Shown here: positions 24,635 through 35,075 of the stretch, piece after piece | Position numbering within the stretch: position 1 is the first letter of the stretch | Layout of the letters: each line of letters begins with the position of its first letter | Assembly (NCBI RefSeq): GCF_047511655.1 | Contig: NC_133398.1 | Span: forward strand, 106,966,332-107,030,331 | Length of the DNA: 64,000 nucleotides | Source of the DNA: Castor canadensis | Taxonomy: Eukaryota; Chordata; Mammalia; Rodentia; Castoridae | Direction of reading: 5' to 3' | The notes under the pieces: model-generated | The model's database searches: none | Seen by the model: the letters and a program-made list of their open reading frames with translations, nothing else | Told to the model about the DNA's origin: nothing | Position numbers and translations under genes: made by a program

Positions 24635-24759
24635 ACTCACCGGAGACGAGAAGCTGGAGAGCGAAGATCACTGGACGCTTTCTGGGAGGAGAAGAGGACT
24701 CACGGGAGACGAGAAGCTGGAGAGTGAAGCACACTGCGCACTTTCCAGGAGGAGGAAAC
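24635..24759 (-). repeat. Two tandem 63/62-bp repeats with splice-donor motifs
   Basis: Unit 1 (24635-24697) and unit 2 (24698-24759) share GAGACGAGAAGCTGGAGAG and the following purine-rich body. Read on the minus strand, each unit ends in CTCGTCTCC(G/C)GTGAGT, a strong 5' splice-site consensus, so the donor is doubled. They lie about 140-265 bases downstream of the minus-strand TATA box, where a first exon would end. Confidence 0.65.
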
Positions 24760-24896
24760 ACGGTTTGCGTCTCCGGAACGAGCGGAGTCCACCGGAGCTG
24801 CTCACTTCTCCCGCCGGAGACCGGGACGCAGAACAGACGCGCACCGTCCTCAGCAAGAGAAGAGCAACAAATGGCAGGAGAGGCCTCCAGCAGCCC

Positions 24897-25008
24897 TTTT
24901 ATAGACTCTGTATTCAAATGAGGGCTGCCTGGAGACTTGTTCTGATTGGACGAGAGGAACCCCTACATCAACTTTGATTGGATGGTTTTCTTCTTGGTAC
25001 CAACCAAT
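24897..25008 (-). promoter_or_regulatory. H2B-like promoter block, copy B
   Basis: On the minus strand: inverted CCAAT (25004-25008 on +), CCAAT (ATTGG at 24977-24981), CCAAT (ATTGG at 24945-24949), octamer-like ATTTGAAT (24919-24912) and TATAAAA (24903-24897). The GC-rich transcript start region lies just left. Layout and spacing match histone H2B promoters, but no histone-fold ORF was found on either side. It could drive a noncoding or spliced transcript leftward. Confidence 0.55.
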
Positions 25009-25109
25009 CGGAATGCACAAGTTGACAGGTCCTCTACCACAAGTTTTTCCACCTGCAGCCTGTGTTTCTTTTACAGCACTTTGCATGGGGTTTTTCAAAT
25101 ATTCCCTAC

Positions 25110-25345
25110 TCAGCCATGCAGTGATGCCTTAAATTTGGAGATTTAGTGATTTTCCAAACGAAGCCATGGCTCTCAATTTTCTTCAAAAACTTGCCCAAAT
25201 CCGTACTTCCATTCCCACTCTTCTTGGGCTCCTTCCCACTTTGATGACTTTCCTTATGATCCTGCTCTGTATTCATCTTACACAATTTCATCATCCATCC
25301 ATTGTCTTGTCTTAGGGACTGAGAGAGCTGGACATGGGGGCTGGA
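25110..25345. other. Intergenic, nothing recognised
   Basis: No gene or repeat seen between copy B and the MIR fragment. Confidence 0.4.
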
Positions 25346-25445
25346 CTACCTAGGGTAGAATCCTGGCTGCCAAATATCTTATCTGTGCCACCAGTGGCAA
25401 TTTTTAAAATTCTCTTTCCTCAGTCTCTCCATTTAAAAAGCAAAA
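25345..25445 (+). mobile_element. MIR SINE fragment
   Basis: TAGAATCCTGGCTGCCAAAT, followed by TTCCTCAGTCTCTCCATTTA, is the decayed MIR core and 3' part. Confidence 0.55.
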
Positions 25446-25789
25446 ACGGAGTCATCTGTGGAGGACAAGTGAGTATGTACTAAGGAGGTGGGTAAGTAGT
25501 TAGAAGAAATTAAGAAAAGAGAATGATTAAAAAAATACCTAAGACAAAACACACTTTCTAAGCATGTGTTAATTTTCCCAAGGCCTTCCATGTTACCATT
25601 GATGACAGAACCCCAAATCATTGGTTTGATCAACATTAACACTCACTTTCAGGCAGAGAGTTCCATTGACCAGTTTTACCAACATTGTGGCATCACGAGG
25701 TTGGGCAGTGATGAATCAGAAGTCAGGAGAAACCCCTGGATATGGGTAACTGATGATTGATGGAGTTCAGAACATGTAAGATCTCAAAA

Positions 25790-25975
25790 CAAAACCACAG
25801 CAGTGCATACCTGTCATTCCAGCTACCAGGAGACGTAAGTAAAAGGATCCTAGCACAGGACAAACCATAAGACTAAAGCAAAAAGGGATGGGAGCATGGC
25901 TAAAGTGGTGGAGCACCTGCCTAGCAATCACAATATCCTGAGTTCAAACCTCAGTCCCCCCAAAAAAATCAAAGT
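25790..25975 (+). mobile_element. Dimeric SINE
   Basis: Short B1-like left part (CAGTGCATACCTGTCATTCC) and tRNA-like right part (GGAGCATGGCTAAAGTGGTG, GAGTTCAAACCTCAGTCCCC) with an A-tail. Confidence 0.8.
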
Positions 25976-26254
25976 GTAGGCAAATCAGACTCTCTTTGAT
26001 AGGGCATTTAGAACATCTGTTATAGTAACAAAGTAATACTGACTTTCTGAGTTTTTTAAATCAACATTTTAAAAATAGTAGACAGTTGAATGGCAAGCTT
26101 GAAACAAAACAGTGAAAGAATGCCAACAAAAGAGTAATAACAAGAATCTTCAGCCCTACTAGGAATGGAAAGTTGCAATGTGGAAACATGTTCAGCTTTA
26201 TTGTAATTGTATCACCCAAGGGAAGATTGCTGTGGTAATAATAATGATTTTTAA

Positions 26255-26333
26255 AAAGCTGTAGAGAGAGCTGCAGAGTTAACTCTGCTAGATCACTTAT
26301 TTCACTATGTGAAGTCTTCGGTTCGATCCCCAG

Positions 26334-26368
<35 letters not shown>

Positions 26369-26392
26369 ACACACACACACACACACACACCT
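26255..26392 (+). mobile_element. tRNA-like SINE with (CA)n tail
   Basis: Degraded SINE ending GGTTCGATCCCCAGCTACAC, running into (CA)n at 26334-26391. This is a second example of a CA microsatellite seeded at a SINE tail. Confidence 0.65.
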
Positions 26393-26539
26393 GTTTACTC
26401 TTGATGACATAGAGAGTTTGACTTTGACTCAGGTTGTATCTTCCAGTATTATTTAGGCATGATGCATTAAACATGTTCTAAATGGAGTCATTGCGATGAG
26501 AAAAATGACACTTTAGGTGTATTTATGCAGCCATGTAGC

Positions 26540-26762
26540 ATATGCATGGGAGATTAGCTCATTACACAAGGATTTGGGTTACAGTCACAACCTGCTAGCT
26601 GGCTACTCTGAGAAAACCTTGTCCTCTGTTCAAGCTCATTTTCCAGAGGCACTAGAACACCTGTTTCAGAAGATTGCTATAAGAATTAAGCAAGTGAAGT
26701 GCTTACCACAGGGGCTGAAATGTGTTATGTGCTCAAAATGTTACCTGCTATGTTATTGGTGA
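26540..26762 (+). mobile_element. Possible MIR SINE
   Basis: GATTTGGGTTACAGTCACAA and the end TAAGAATTAAGCAAGTGAAG then GTGCTTACCACAGGGGCTG fit the MIR 3' half. Strongly diverged. Confidence 0.45.
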
Positions 26763-26989
26763 TACGTTAAGAATTTAAGGAAGCTACCATGTTACATGTT
26801 GACATTGAGTGGGGGAAATAAAAATTATACACAAAAGCTGTGTATTGAGAAATCTTTTCTTTGTCAAGGTTATGAATCTTATTTTAAAACCTAACAAATG
26901 GGTATTATGCAATTTTATTTTCTTAAATTAATGATGATTCTGCATCCCGCTAATTTGGGGGGACCTATGGTAGGGTGCTGTAATACTGA

Positions 26990-27605
26990 AATTGGGGTTT
27001 TGGAACTTAGGCCCAAACTCCTAAGATTCCATATGCCAGGTCTGGTCACCCACACCTAAATGCCAAATAAAGAGAGATGGAGAAGGCAGAGAAAGTGGGT
27101 TTATTACACAACTTGGGACACCACAGAAAAGCTAGAGTAAGCTCTCAGCTCATCTTCAGCCATCTTCAGGGTAAAAACATGAGCTATAGGTTTAAGTTAA
27201 CAAAAGAACTGGGGGCAGGGGACAAAGTTACACATAGTCACAGTGTGGCCTGGTTGGTCTTGTGACTGGCAGAGCAGTTTTGGTCCAGTTCTGGTAAATT
27301 ATCTCATGGAGGGAGTAATCTGGTTCCTGTTTGAGAGGATTACTCTGGCTTGGGATGTGAATTGTTCTTACTGGGAGGGTAGTAGCTCCAGGTGGCTCTG
27401 GTTCCTTATCATAAAGCTGTTATCAGTTCTGTCCTTTCTGGAATCCAAGGTGATTGCAAAGTTACTGTAAAGAGAATGGCTTAGAGCAAAGACAGATACA
27501 AAATGGAGGCAGGGATATCTTGCCTCTCCTGTTTTTAGTTAATTCATAGTTCCGAGTCAGTGCTTTTCAGCAAAAGTGGTTTAAGCATCTCTTACAATAA
27601 TTTAG
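26990..27605 (-). mobile_element. Solitary LTR, copy 2 of a pair
   Basis: Homologous to 7040-7605 in the same orientation. On the minus strand it starts near TGTAAGAGATGCTTAAACC (27600), holds CTCCATTTTGTATCTGTC and ends after AATAAACCCACTTTCTCTG (poly(A) signal on the minus strand near 27105). It lacks internal retroviral genes. The 62- and 75-residue ORFs here are incidental. Confidence 0.65.
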
Positions 27606-27849
27606 AGTGTTGGAAGGACTTCACAGGGTTTTATAAGAATGAACCTAGCCAAGAAGCACAGACCAAAACAGGATAGGGGGAAAACAGTGAGGCAGTGAAG
27701 TGGAGGCGGTTACATTGACTTAAACAGAATGCACCTACAGACACTATATCAAGGCAAAAATCCCACTGAATAATGAGCAGATACCTAAGCAACAAAGGAC
27801 AAGAATGAAAAACAGGTCATGCTAAGAGGAGAATACTAACAGGAGGGAG

Positions 27850-28362
27850 AGGATGAAAGAAGGAAGTAAAGAAAGTGAATATGGTTGATGTACTTTCTAT
27901 ACAAGAATGAATAGAGAATATTTACATCTTTGAAATCACTGTCAGAGGGGAGTAAGGTAGAAAGGAGAAAAATAGAGGGGTTAGTCAATTTGGGGAATGA
28001 TATAAATACACACATAAAAGCTGTAACAAAACTACCTGTATAGTTATCTTAAACAAACAAAAACATCTTTTTTCAAAAACAAAGGCTAGGATGGCAAATC
28101 AGGTTCTGTGGGGGGTTGGTACCAGTAGGACGGGGAGGACATAAGAAGAGGGTACAGACGGTGAATGTAGTGGAAATATTATGTACTCAAGTATGAAAAT
28201 GGGAAAATGAGAAATGCTGAAACTTCCAAGAAGGGGAGGAGGTGAGGAACAAAGGAGACTGATGGAGGGGGTGAACTTCACTAAGATATATTGTAGATGC
28301 CACATGTCCCCCATACAATAATAATATGACAATAATTTTTTTAAAAAAAGAATAAACCTACT
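27850..28362 (+). mobile_element. L1-type 3'UTR repeat
   Basis: The second half (28120-28360) shares many phrases with 61135-61335: GTGGAAATATT(A/C)TGTACTCA, TATGAAAATGG and GACTGATGGAGGGGGTGA/GAGTGATGGAGGGGGTGA. It ends in an A/T-rich tail, as an L1 3' end does. Subfamily not resolved. Confidence 0.55.
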
Positions 28363-28364
28363 CT

Positions 28365-28985
28365 TTCAGGTTTTAAAAAAAGAAACACAGACCAAGGACT
28401 AGGATTTCAACTTGCATTCAATACCTTGAGTAAAGACAAAGTGAGAACAGTGGGAAAAAGAGAGGTCAAGATGGAGACACCTGGGCCTGAGCACACCCCG
28501 CGCCATCTTCAGGGTCCACAGAGCACTGAGGAAGCCAAATGCTCCTGAAGTCGTCTACGCCTGGAGATTCTCACTAGGCTTTGGGTCAGCTATGACACGA
28601 GGCTGGAGGTCCCAGGGACATCCTGAAGACTTTTGCCCTTGGAACCATGGCTTTTCTCACGTGGCACTGAGAGAAGTGGTGATGTGGCACACTTCATGAT
28701 TGAAATAATCAAGATGGTCTTTATAGCATAATAAAATGCTGAGTGCTGTTTCCTCCAATAAACTTATTCTCTTGGGGGGAGATGGTTAAGTCTCTTTGGG
28801 AAATGAACATTTTATTTATCCTGCATATGACCGCATGTGTGTTAATTCCATAAATACTTAAGAAGAAATTACCTAAATGATATGGAATCCAAAGGAACAG
28901 AAGTCAAGTCAAGACTCATGTGTCTTCCTATAGCATTTACAAAATGAGAGTTCATGGTGTACAAAATCACATTAACACTTTACTT
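28365..28985. other. Intergenic, nothing recognised
   Basis: A short, more GC-rich piece (28470-28680) is embedded here. It has no ORF of note and no known family. Confidence 0.4.
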
Positions 28986-28989
28986 AAGA

Positions 28990-29325
28990 GTAGAACTTTG
29001 CATGGTGGCTCGTCCCTGTGACTATCTACTTGAGAGGCAGAAATTGGGAGGATTGCAGTTTGAGGCAAGCCTGGGCAAAAAGTTAGCAAGAACCCATCTC
29101 AACAAATAAGCCAGGCATGATGGTTCATACCTGTGGGCCCAGCTATGTGGGAGGATCACAGTCCAAGGGTGGCCCTGGCAAAACCTCGAGACCATATATG
29201 AAGAACGACGTAAAGCAAAAAGGGCTGGAGGTGTGGCTAAAATGATAGCATGATTGCCTAGCAAGTTCAAGGTCCTGAATTCAAACCCCAGTACCACCAC
29301 TACCACAAAAAAAAAAAGAACTTTA
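28990..29325 (+). mobile_element. Trimeric SINE
   Basis: Two B1-like units in tandem (CATGGTGGCTCGTCCCTGTG; then AGCCAGGCATGATGGTTCAT) followed by one tRNA-like unit (GGAGGTGTGGCTAAAATG, TTCAAACCCCAGTACCACC) and a poly(A). Likely a SINE inserted into, or recombined with, another. Confidence 0.8.
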
Positions 29326-29329
29326 TCTC

Positions 29330-30120
29330 AAATGAAAACTGCAATCAGCCAAAAAATTATCCTTCTTTGCTAAATTGGTTTTATTTTTAGCTTTAAGTGT
29401 TTAAATGGTTCTTAAGGCAAGGATTTCAAAATTTATCTTATGTTTGGAATTTCTCCTGGATTGTGTGAAGTATAGAGATGGTAAGTTTTGGTTCCCCATT
29501 AAGCAGTTTTCAGAAAATTTGCTTTCTAATTTTATTAAAATTTGAGTAGGTCCCCAGGATTAATAAAATCATTTTGATCATTGTTTTATCAGTGGGATTT
29601 CTAGTTTTATATAACAGTCATCTAGAGATATTTCTGTGTTTTTGACTATGTTGTGAACTTGAATCTCAATAACTTAGATTAATATTGGATGTTATGTTGA
29701 CCTTAGTCATTATTTATAATTTTTTAAGCTGTAAATATTCCCAAGGAAATTAGAACTTCCTTGTTTACCTGGCATGCTTAAATTATAAGAAAATCTCAAC
29801 GAATTATCTATGTTACTTGTGGTGGATAAACCTTAAGACCTTGGCAAGGTTGCATGCTCACATCAGATCTACCAGCTGAAGCATTTGAGAATTCAGACAC
29901 TGGGAAAATGCCAGCTTTTGCAACACATATCAAAAACCATGTCCTATACTTTAAAATACATATCTTGATATTTTAATATTCACACCAAGGTTATATGTGG
30001 GAAAATTGACCCAGTGAGAAAGGTGCAAGATTAAATTTTGAGTAGTTGTGGATACCCACAACAGTCACCTGCATTAAAAAGTAGTGTCAGTGTTGACATT
30101 TTACCCTGCTTACAAGCTAT
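29330..30120. other. Intergenic AT-rich sequence
   Basis: No gene, RNA or repeat recognised. Long T- and A-rich runs only. Confidence 0.4.
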
Positions 30121-30124
30121 TTAA

Positions 30125-30428
30125 TTAATCTGTCACCGTTCCATGGATGAGCAAAAGACACAGAAGTCCTGGACCAGAGACAAAAGATTTTATTACTCCC
30201 GGCCTGGCTACCTCAGGTATTGTATCTGCTTCCTATGTCTCCAGGATCCCCAAGGACAAAGCAGAGGGTCTAAAGTCAGTCATTCCTGGACATGGGATGA
30301 ATCTGTGCTGCAACTGAGGAGTCCTGAGCCTGGGGGATTGGCTGCTTTTATATTAAGCAGCAAACACATCTGTTTGGTGTCCCAGAAGGAGACATACCAC
30401 CTCTCAAGGTCACTGCTGTAATCAACAC
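30125..30428 (-). mobile_element. ERV1-type solitary LTR, minus strand
   Basis: On the minus strand: AATATAAAAGCAGCCAATC (TATA-like, near 30350), a C/A-rich leader, GTAATAAAATCTTTTGTCTC (poly(A) signal near 30190), then CAGGACTTCTGTGTCTTTTG. This is a compact U3-R-U5 order. Ends are approximate. Confidence 0.55.
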
Positions 30429-30639
30429 TCAAGAAATGGTGTGGGAAAAGAGGATGTAGAGCCTTGCACTCTTTTTTCTTTCTTTTGACTCTTCTTTCTG
30501 TTCTGACTTGTCCACAACTATATATCTCAATTTTATGGTGATAAAGCTCATGAATAATTGTATCATTTTAATAAGTTTAAGTGTACAGAGCAGCGTCACT
30601 AGGGCATATACATTGCTGTACAACCATCTTACAAAACTG

Positions 30640-31640
30640 ACTCAGTCCCCATGAACTCTAACTCCAATCCCCTACTCCTCACAGTGCAGGGCGTCACCAT
30701 TCTACTTTTTGTCTCAGTCAATTAGACTACTCTAGGTGCTTCCTAGAAGAGGAATCATATGATATTTGCCCATTTGTGTTTGGCTTATTTCACTCAGCAT
30801 AAAGTCTTCAAGGTTGATCCATCTTACGGCAGGAGACACGATTTCTTTCCTTTCAAAGGTTGACTTCTATTCAGTTGTATGTAGATACTGAATTTTATCT
30901 ATCTGTGGTAGTCAGGTTCTGTCACTGTAACAAAATACTTGAGAAAATCAACTTATAAGGAGGAAAGACTTATTTTATTTTTGGTTCACAGTTTCAGAGG
31001 TTTCAGTCCATGGTAACTTAGCCCTATGACTTTGGGCCTGTGTGAAGATGGCAGGAGGTGGTAGAGAAGGCTATCTACCTCATATGGCTGGAAAGCAGAG
31101 AGAGAGAGAGTGAGAGAGGTGAGGGAAGGGAATAATGGAGAGGGAAAAGGGAGGAAGGGAGAGAGGGAGAGGTACCAGGGTCCCAATACCCCATTCAAGG
31201 TCACATCCCCAAATTACCTAACTTCTTTCCACTAAGCCCCTCCTCCTAAAAGTTCCACCACCTCCCAATAGCCCTACAAGGCTGGTCACCAGGCCTTCAA
31301 CCATAGCCTTCAGGGCACATTTAAGGTTCAAATCTCACCACTCTTTATCTGTTGATGGACATTCAAGTTGTTTCTACCTTTTGGTTATTGTGAATAATGT
31401 CAATATGAACATTTGTGTACAATATCTGTTTGATACCTTTCTTTCAGTTTATTTGGATAACATCCAAGAACATGGATCCTATGCAATTCTGTTTAATTTT
31501 TTGAGGAACCACCATACTGTTTTCCATGGTGACTACATGACTTTCCATTCCCACTGGCAATACACAAAAGCCTCAGCTACACATACTGCTTCTGTCCTTG
31601 TGATGACAGCTACCCTAATGGACAGGAAGTACTGAGCCTT
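30640..31640 (-). mobile_element. Old L1 3' region, minus strand
   Basis: TTTGGCTTATTTCACTCAGC and CTTCAAGGTTGATCCATCTT (30780-30830), then after an insertion TGTTGATGGACATTCAAGTT and TTGAGGAACCACCATACTG (31350-31515), are the inverted ORF2-end/3' region of an old mammalian L1. Interrupted by an LTR-like element at 30905-31340. Confidence 0.7.
30905..31340 (-). mobile_element. MaLR-like LTR inserted in L1
   Basis: GGTAGTCAGGTTCTGTCACT, AAATACTTGAGAAAATCAAC and TTTCAGAGGTTTCAGTCCAT are phrases of a mammalian MaLR-type repeat. It contains an internal GA/GGGA-rich tract (31095-31170). The L1 sequence resumes right after it. Confidence 0.5.
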
Positions 31641-31644
31641 GGAT

Positions 31645-32205
31645 TCTTGACATATCCAGCTCATGGTAGATTGCTCCTGTCAACAGGTAGCTAAATTTAG
31701 ACTGCAGCAGAGTTTAATGGTTTTTTGGGAAAGCAGCCCATAAAAGATTTTGTAGACAATAAAGTCCTGGGGGGCGTTTTAAACCATCAATGTTTTTGTG
31801 CAGTGTGAGCTGACCAATGTCTGCTGAGACTATAAGTTAGGCCACCAGCACATCTACAAAGTGAGTAAGCCGTCAGCACAGGTCAGGAGTTAGCTAAATG
31901 CAAACAATGGGCTTCTGATGAATTCCTAGTTTGTTTTGTTTTGCTGTCATATTTTCTTCTATTATTGTTGTGCTGGTGATACATTGTGACATTTACAAAA
32001 GTTCTTACAATGTATCAAATAAGAAGCCACAAAGCACATTGTCCCTGTGCACAATGAGAAGAGGGTGGGTTAGCTAGAGAGTTCCACTTTGAGGGTTGCC
32101 ATAATGTCTGCTTAAGAAATAAATAGTTTTGGGGACATGTTTGAGTCAAAAATGAGGGGCAATTAGAAACCCTGAAGACACTAAGTTTATGAAAAAAAGA
32201 AAGAA
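31645..32205. other. Intergenic, nothing recognised
   Basis: No gene or clear repeat. An isolated AATAAA (near 31759) has no partner gene. Confidence 0.4.
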
Positions 32206-32214
32206 AAAAAAATC

Positions 32215-32432
32215 CTGGTTGGGTGCCATTGGCTCATGCCTAAAATCCTAACTACTTGGGAGGCTGAAATCAGAAGGATGGCAGTTGAAGGCCAGCCCAG
32301 GCAAATAGTTCATGAGACCCCCATCTCCAAAATAACCACAGTAAAATGGAGTAGAGGTGTGGCTCATGCAGGACCCCTGCTTTGCAAGGCAAAGCCCTGC
32401 ATTCAAACACCAGCCCCACCAAAAAAAGAAAA
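32215..32432 (+). mobile_element. Dimeric SINE
   Basis: B1-like half (TTGGGTGCCATTGGCTCATG, CTACTTGGGAGGCTGA) and tRNA-like half (AGAGGTGTGGCTCATGCAGG, ATTCAAACACCAGCCCCACC) with an A-rich tail. Confidence 0.85.
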
Positions 32433-32434
32433 CC

Positions 32435-33160
32435 CAGAGGTTCAGAGAAAACTGTCAATTGCATTAGGATTTGGGCATTGCTTTGGAGGTGCCTACTGTA
32501 CATTGTAGGATGATAATATTTTAAACAGGCAAGGCAAGATGTTTTAGAAATGAGGAACTTTTGTTGAAAGTGATTCAAGATCATGACCAAAGCATACAAC
32601 TTATACTTAAAGATAAAAATTTTAAACTATTGATTTATCTTACAAACTATCACTTGTAATTATATATATTTATATTATCTTAAACACAAATATTCAAATA
32701 GATGATAAATTTAAAGCTTTCAACACTAGTTGTTTAAAGTTACCTTTATTCACATATTAATGTGCAAATATATTTACCTACCAATTTACAATCTGCATAC
32801 CTTTTTAAATTGGACAACACATGCATTATCAAGTGTCCTTATTTACTTTTCCCTGTGAATATTCATCTTGAGAGAGAGGACATATGAGACCTTCAACAAC
32901 ACACTCTGAGGATGTACCAGAATTTGCAGGTGGCAGGTGAAGTTTGAAAAAGTCCCAGGAATGATTCCAATACCAGAGCCACCACTGAGAATCACAAGAT
33001 GGCACTTGTTTTTGAATGAATGCGTTTTTTTTCAGTTATAGCTTTTATTTAAGGATAATTAAGTAGGAATTACAAAATAAGCTGTAAAAAGGGAAATGTT
33101 GGGGCTAACAAGTAACAACGAATGGTATGACGTTAATGGAAGAATGCTGAATAGATCTGA
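32435..33160. other. Intergenic AT-rich sequence
   Basis: Nothing recognised beyond AT-rich simple sequence near 32650-32700. Confidence 0.4.
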
Positions 33161-33164
33161 GCCC

Positions 33165-33235
33165 TCAGGAGGAGTGGCTCCAGTGAGAGAGCACATGCCT
33201 AGTAAGCGCGGGTCCTGGGTTCAAACATCTCCCAG
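33165..33235 (+). mobile_element. tRNA-like SINE fragment
   Basis: GGAGGAGTGGCTCCAGTGAG, ATGCCTAGTAAGCG and GGGTTCAAACATCTCCCAGT; a truncated copy without a long tail. Confidence 0.7.
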
Positions 33236-33239
33236 TGAG

Positions 33240-33955
33240 TGAATGCTGTTTAGTGCTCCCAGATTTTAACATGAAGTTTAAGTGATATTCTGGTTTGGTT
33301 GTGTATCTATTTTATTTTAAGAAGTTCACAAATCATTATTTGTAAAGTCTCCATTAATTTCATTACAGTCACTTTTTGTGCACTTTAACTGCCTGGAACC
33401 CTTACACGGGCAGTGAGTTTTTAATTTGGTTCAGATTACAAAGACAAAAACAGAACATTATACCTGTGATAAGGACTGTAACTGGCCTGCTCTTTTCTGT
33501 AGACTTTGTCAGCCTGAGGTGGACAGATGTCCTGCCAAAACCAAATGTGAGGTACAGGACTTGCAACCTCAACCTCTTTTCCACACCATGGTGGAAGGGC
33601 ACAAGCACAAGGATCCAATAACTGCATCAGCAATTCATTCTGTGAAGAGTCACGGCTCTGAGATGTTATTCACTATGGAGTGAATCTCACTGGGGATCCC
33701 CTCAGACACCCCACAGAACATGTCTCAGTGACTTCCTACCCACTGACTCCCACACCCGCAGTCCACTGAACGTTGCCTCCAGGGGCTTCACCCTCCATCC
33801 TCTCACACACATGTTTTTGCATGTGTCACACAATCTTCTGAGAAGAGCCCCTCCCTGGGAAGACAGAAGCAGACTCTTGTGGTGAAAATATGGCAACATT
33901 TCTAGAACTTTCTACAGCACTTAGAAACACTGAGAAATAGGAGGATCAAAACCAT
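33240..33955. other. Intergenic; overlapping ORFs without homology
   Basis: Plus ORFs of 81 and 85 residues and minus ORFs of 68 and 65 residues overlap at 33376-33683. None shows a domain, so no gene is called. The mixed base composition suggests an unrecognised LTR or other repeat. Confidence 0.3.
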
Positions 33956-33959
33956 AGGC

Positions 33960-34360
33960 ACTGGCAGGGTGCTGGTGGCACACACCTGAATCTTAGCTAC
34001 TTTAGGAGTCTGAGATCAGTCAGATCACTGTTTTGAGGCCAGCCAGGACAAAACCTCATGAGACCCCATCCCCACCAATATGCTCTGTCATCCCAAACTG
34101 CACACAGGAGGCTGAATAGGGAGGGTTGCCAGGCTGAACCCCATCTCAATGTGGGCATGATGGTGTGCAACTGTCATCCAGTGACAGCAGGAAGCATAAA
34201 ATAGGATCTTGGTCCAGGCCAGCCTGGGCAAAAAGAGAGACCCTATCTCCAAAATAAGCAAAAAAGATTGGAATCATGGCTCAAGTGGTAGAGCACCTGC
34301 TTCACAAGCATGAAGCTCTGAGTTCAAAACCCCAGTACCACCAAAAACAAAGAAACCACA
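33960..34360 (+). mobile_element. Multimeric SINE
   Basis: At least two B1-like parts (GGTGCTGGTGGCACACACCT; GGGCATGATGGTGTGCAAC) precede a tRNA-like part (AATCATGGCTCAAGTGGTAG, GAGTTCAAAACCCCAGTACC). Confidence 0.8.
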
Positions 34361-34779
34361 GATTTTCACATAGTTCCATTTCCATTTGAGTTTGTGCCAA
34401 TACCTGAATTCAGTCCAATTCTTCATGTTGTGCCCTTTTGAAAGAGCTGCCTTCCTGTGAAACTGTAAGAATTCACATAAAAGGTGCAGCTTTCACTGCA
34501 GTAGAAACCCCTCTTTTCCTGCCTGCTGGCAGAGCACTCACTAGGAGAAGGCAGAGGCAAACACAGTGATCCCCAGGATGCAAGGATCTCCTTATGCATC
34601 CAAGTGGGGAAAGACAGACATGTTATTAAGCATCTTCAGATTATTCGTTTATGAGCAATAACACCAATTGTCATTCCAAATGATCATTTGCAAGAAGTCA
34701 AAGCTTTCAAACTTTTTCATAGGGTCTCCCCCAAGAGGAAATGTCATTTAGTGAGACTAACTGTAATTCCAGTTTATGA

Positions 34780-35075
34780 ACTATATGTTTGGTCTCTCCA
34801 AAAACCTCACATTGAAACCCTAGCTCCCATTGTGGTGGTATTTGGAGGCGGGGCATTTGGGAGATAATTAGGTTTAGATTGGGTCCTGATGGTAGGGCCC
34901 TCCTGATGGGACTAGTGCCCTTGTAGGAGAAGGGGAAGAGATTCCTTAGTTCCATGCCCAAACAGTGAGGGAAGGCATGAGCACAGAATGAGAAGGCAGA
35001 AGCAGATCCAGTCAGTAACTAGGACCTTTATCATGAACTTCTGGGCCTCCAGAACTGTAAGAAACAGACAGCGGT
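34780..35075 (+). mobile_element. MaLR/MLT-like LTR
   Basis: CCATTGTGGTGGTATTTGGA, GGCATTTGGGAGATAATTAG, then CTGGGCCTCCAGAACTGTAA: the mammalian-wide MaLR phrase order, with the AATAAA region decayed. Confidence 0.65.

Larger units (their letters stand above)
22075..25100 (-). repeat. Ancient tandem duplication, copy B
   Basis: Partner of 17385-19060. It is longer because it holds a SINE-bearing insertion (about 22130-22800) and a young L1 (23384-24085). Copy B is GC-richer near its right end, where the promoter block and two 63-base repeats lie. The 158-residue plus ORF at 24445-24921 is not preserved in copy A, so I do not call it a gene. Confidence 0.55.

Noticed and set aside
25100..25345. 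H2A gene divergently transcribed from the H2B-like promoter
   Set aside because: No ORF with histone-fold residues was found to the right of 25008 on the plus strand.
33376..33683. Four overlapping ORFs of 65-85 residues
   Set aside because: No domain, no splice context and no start context; chance ORFs in mixed-composition DNA.
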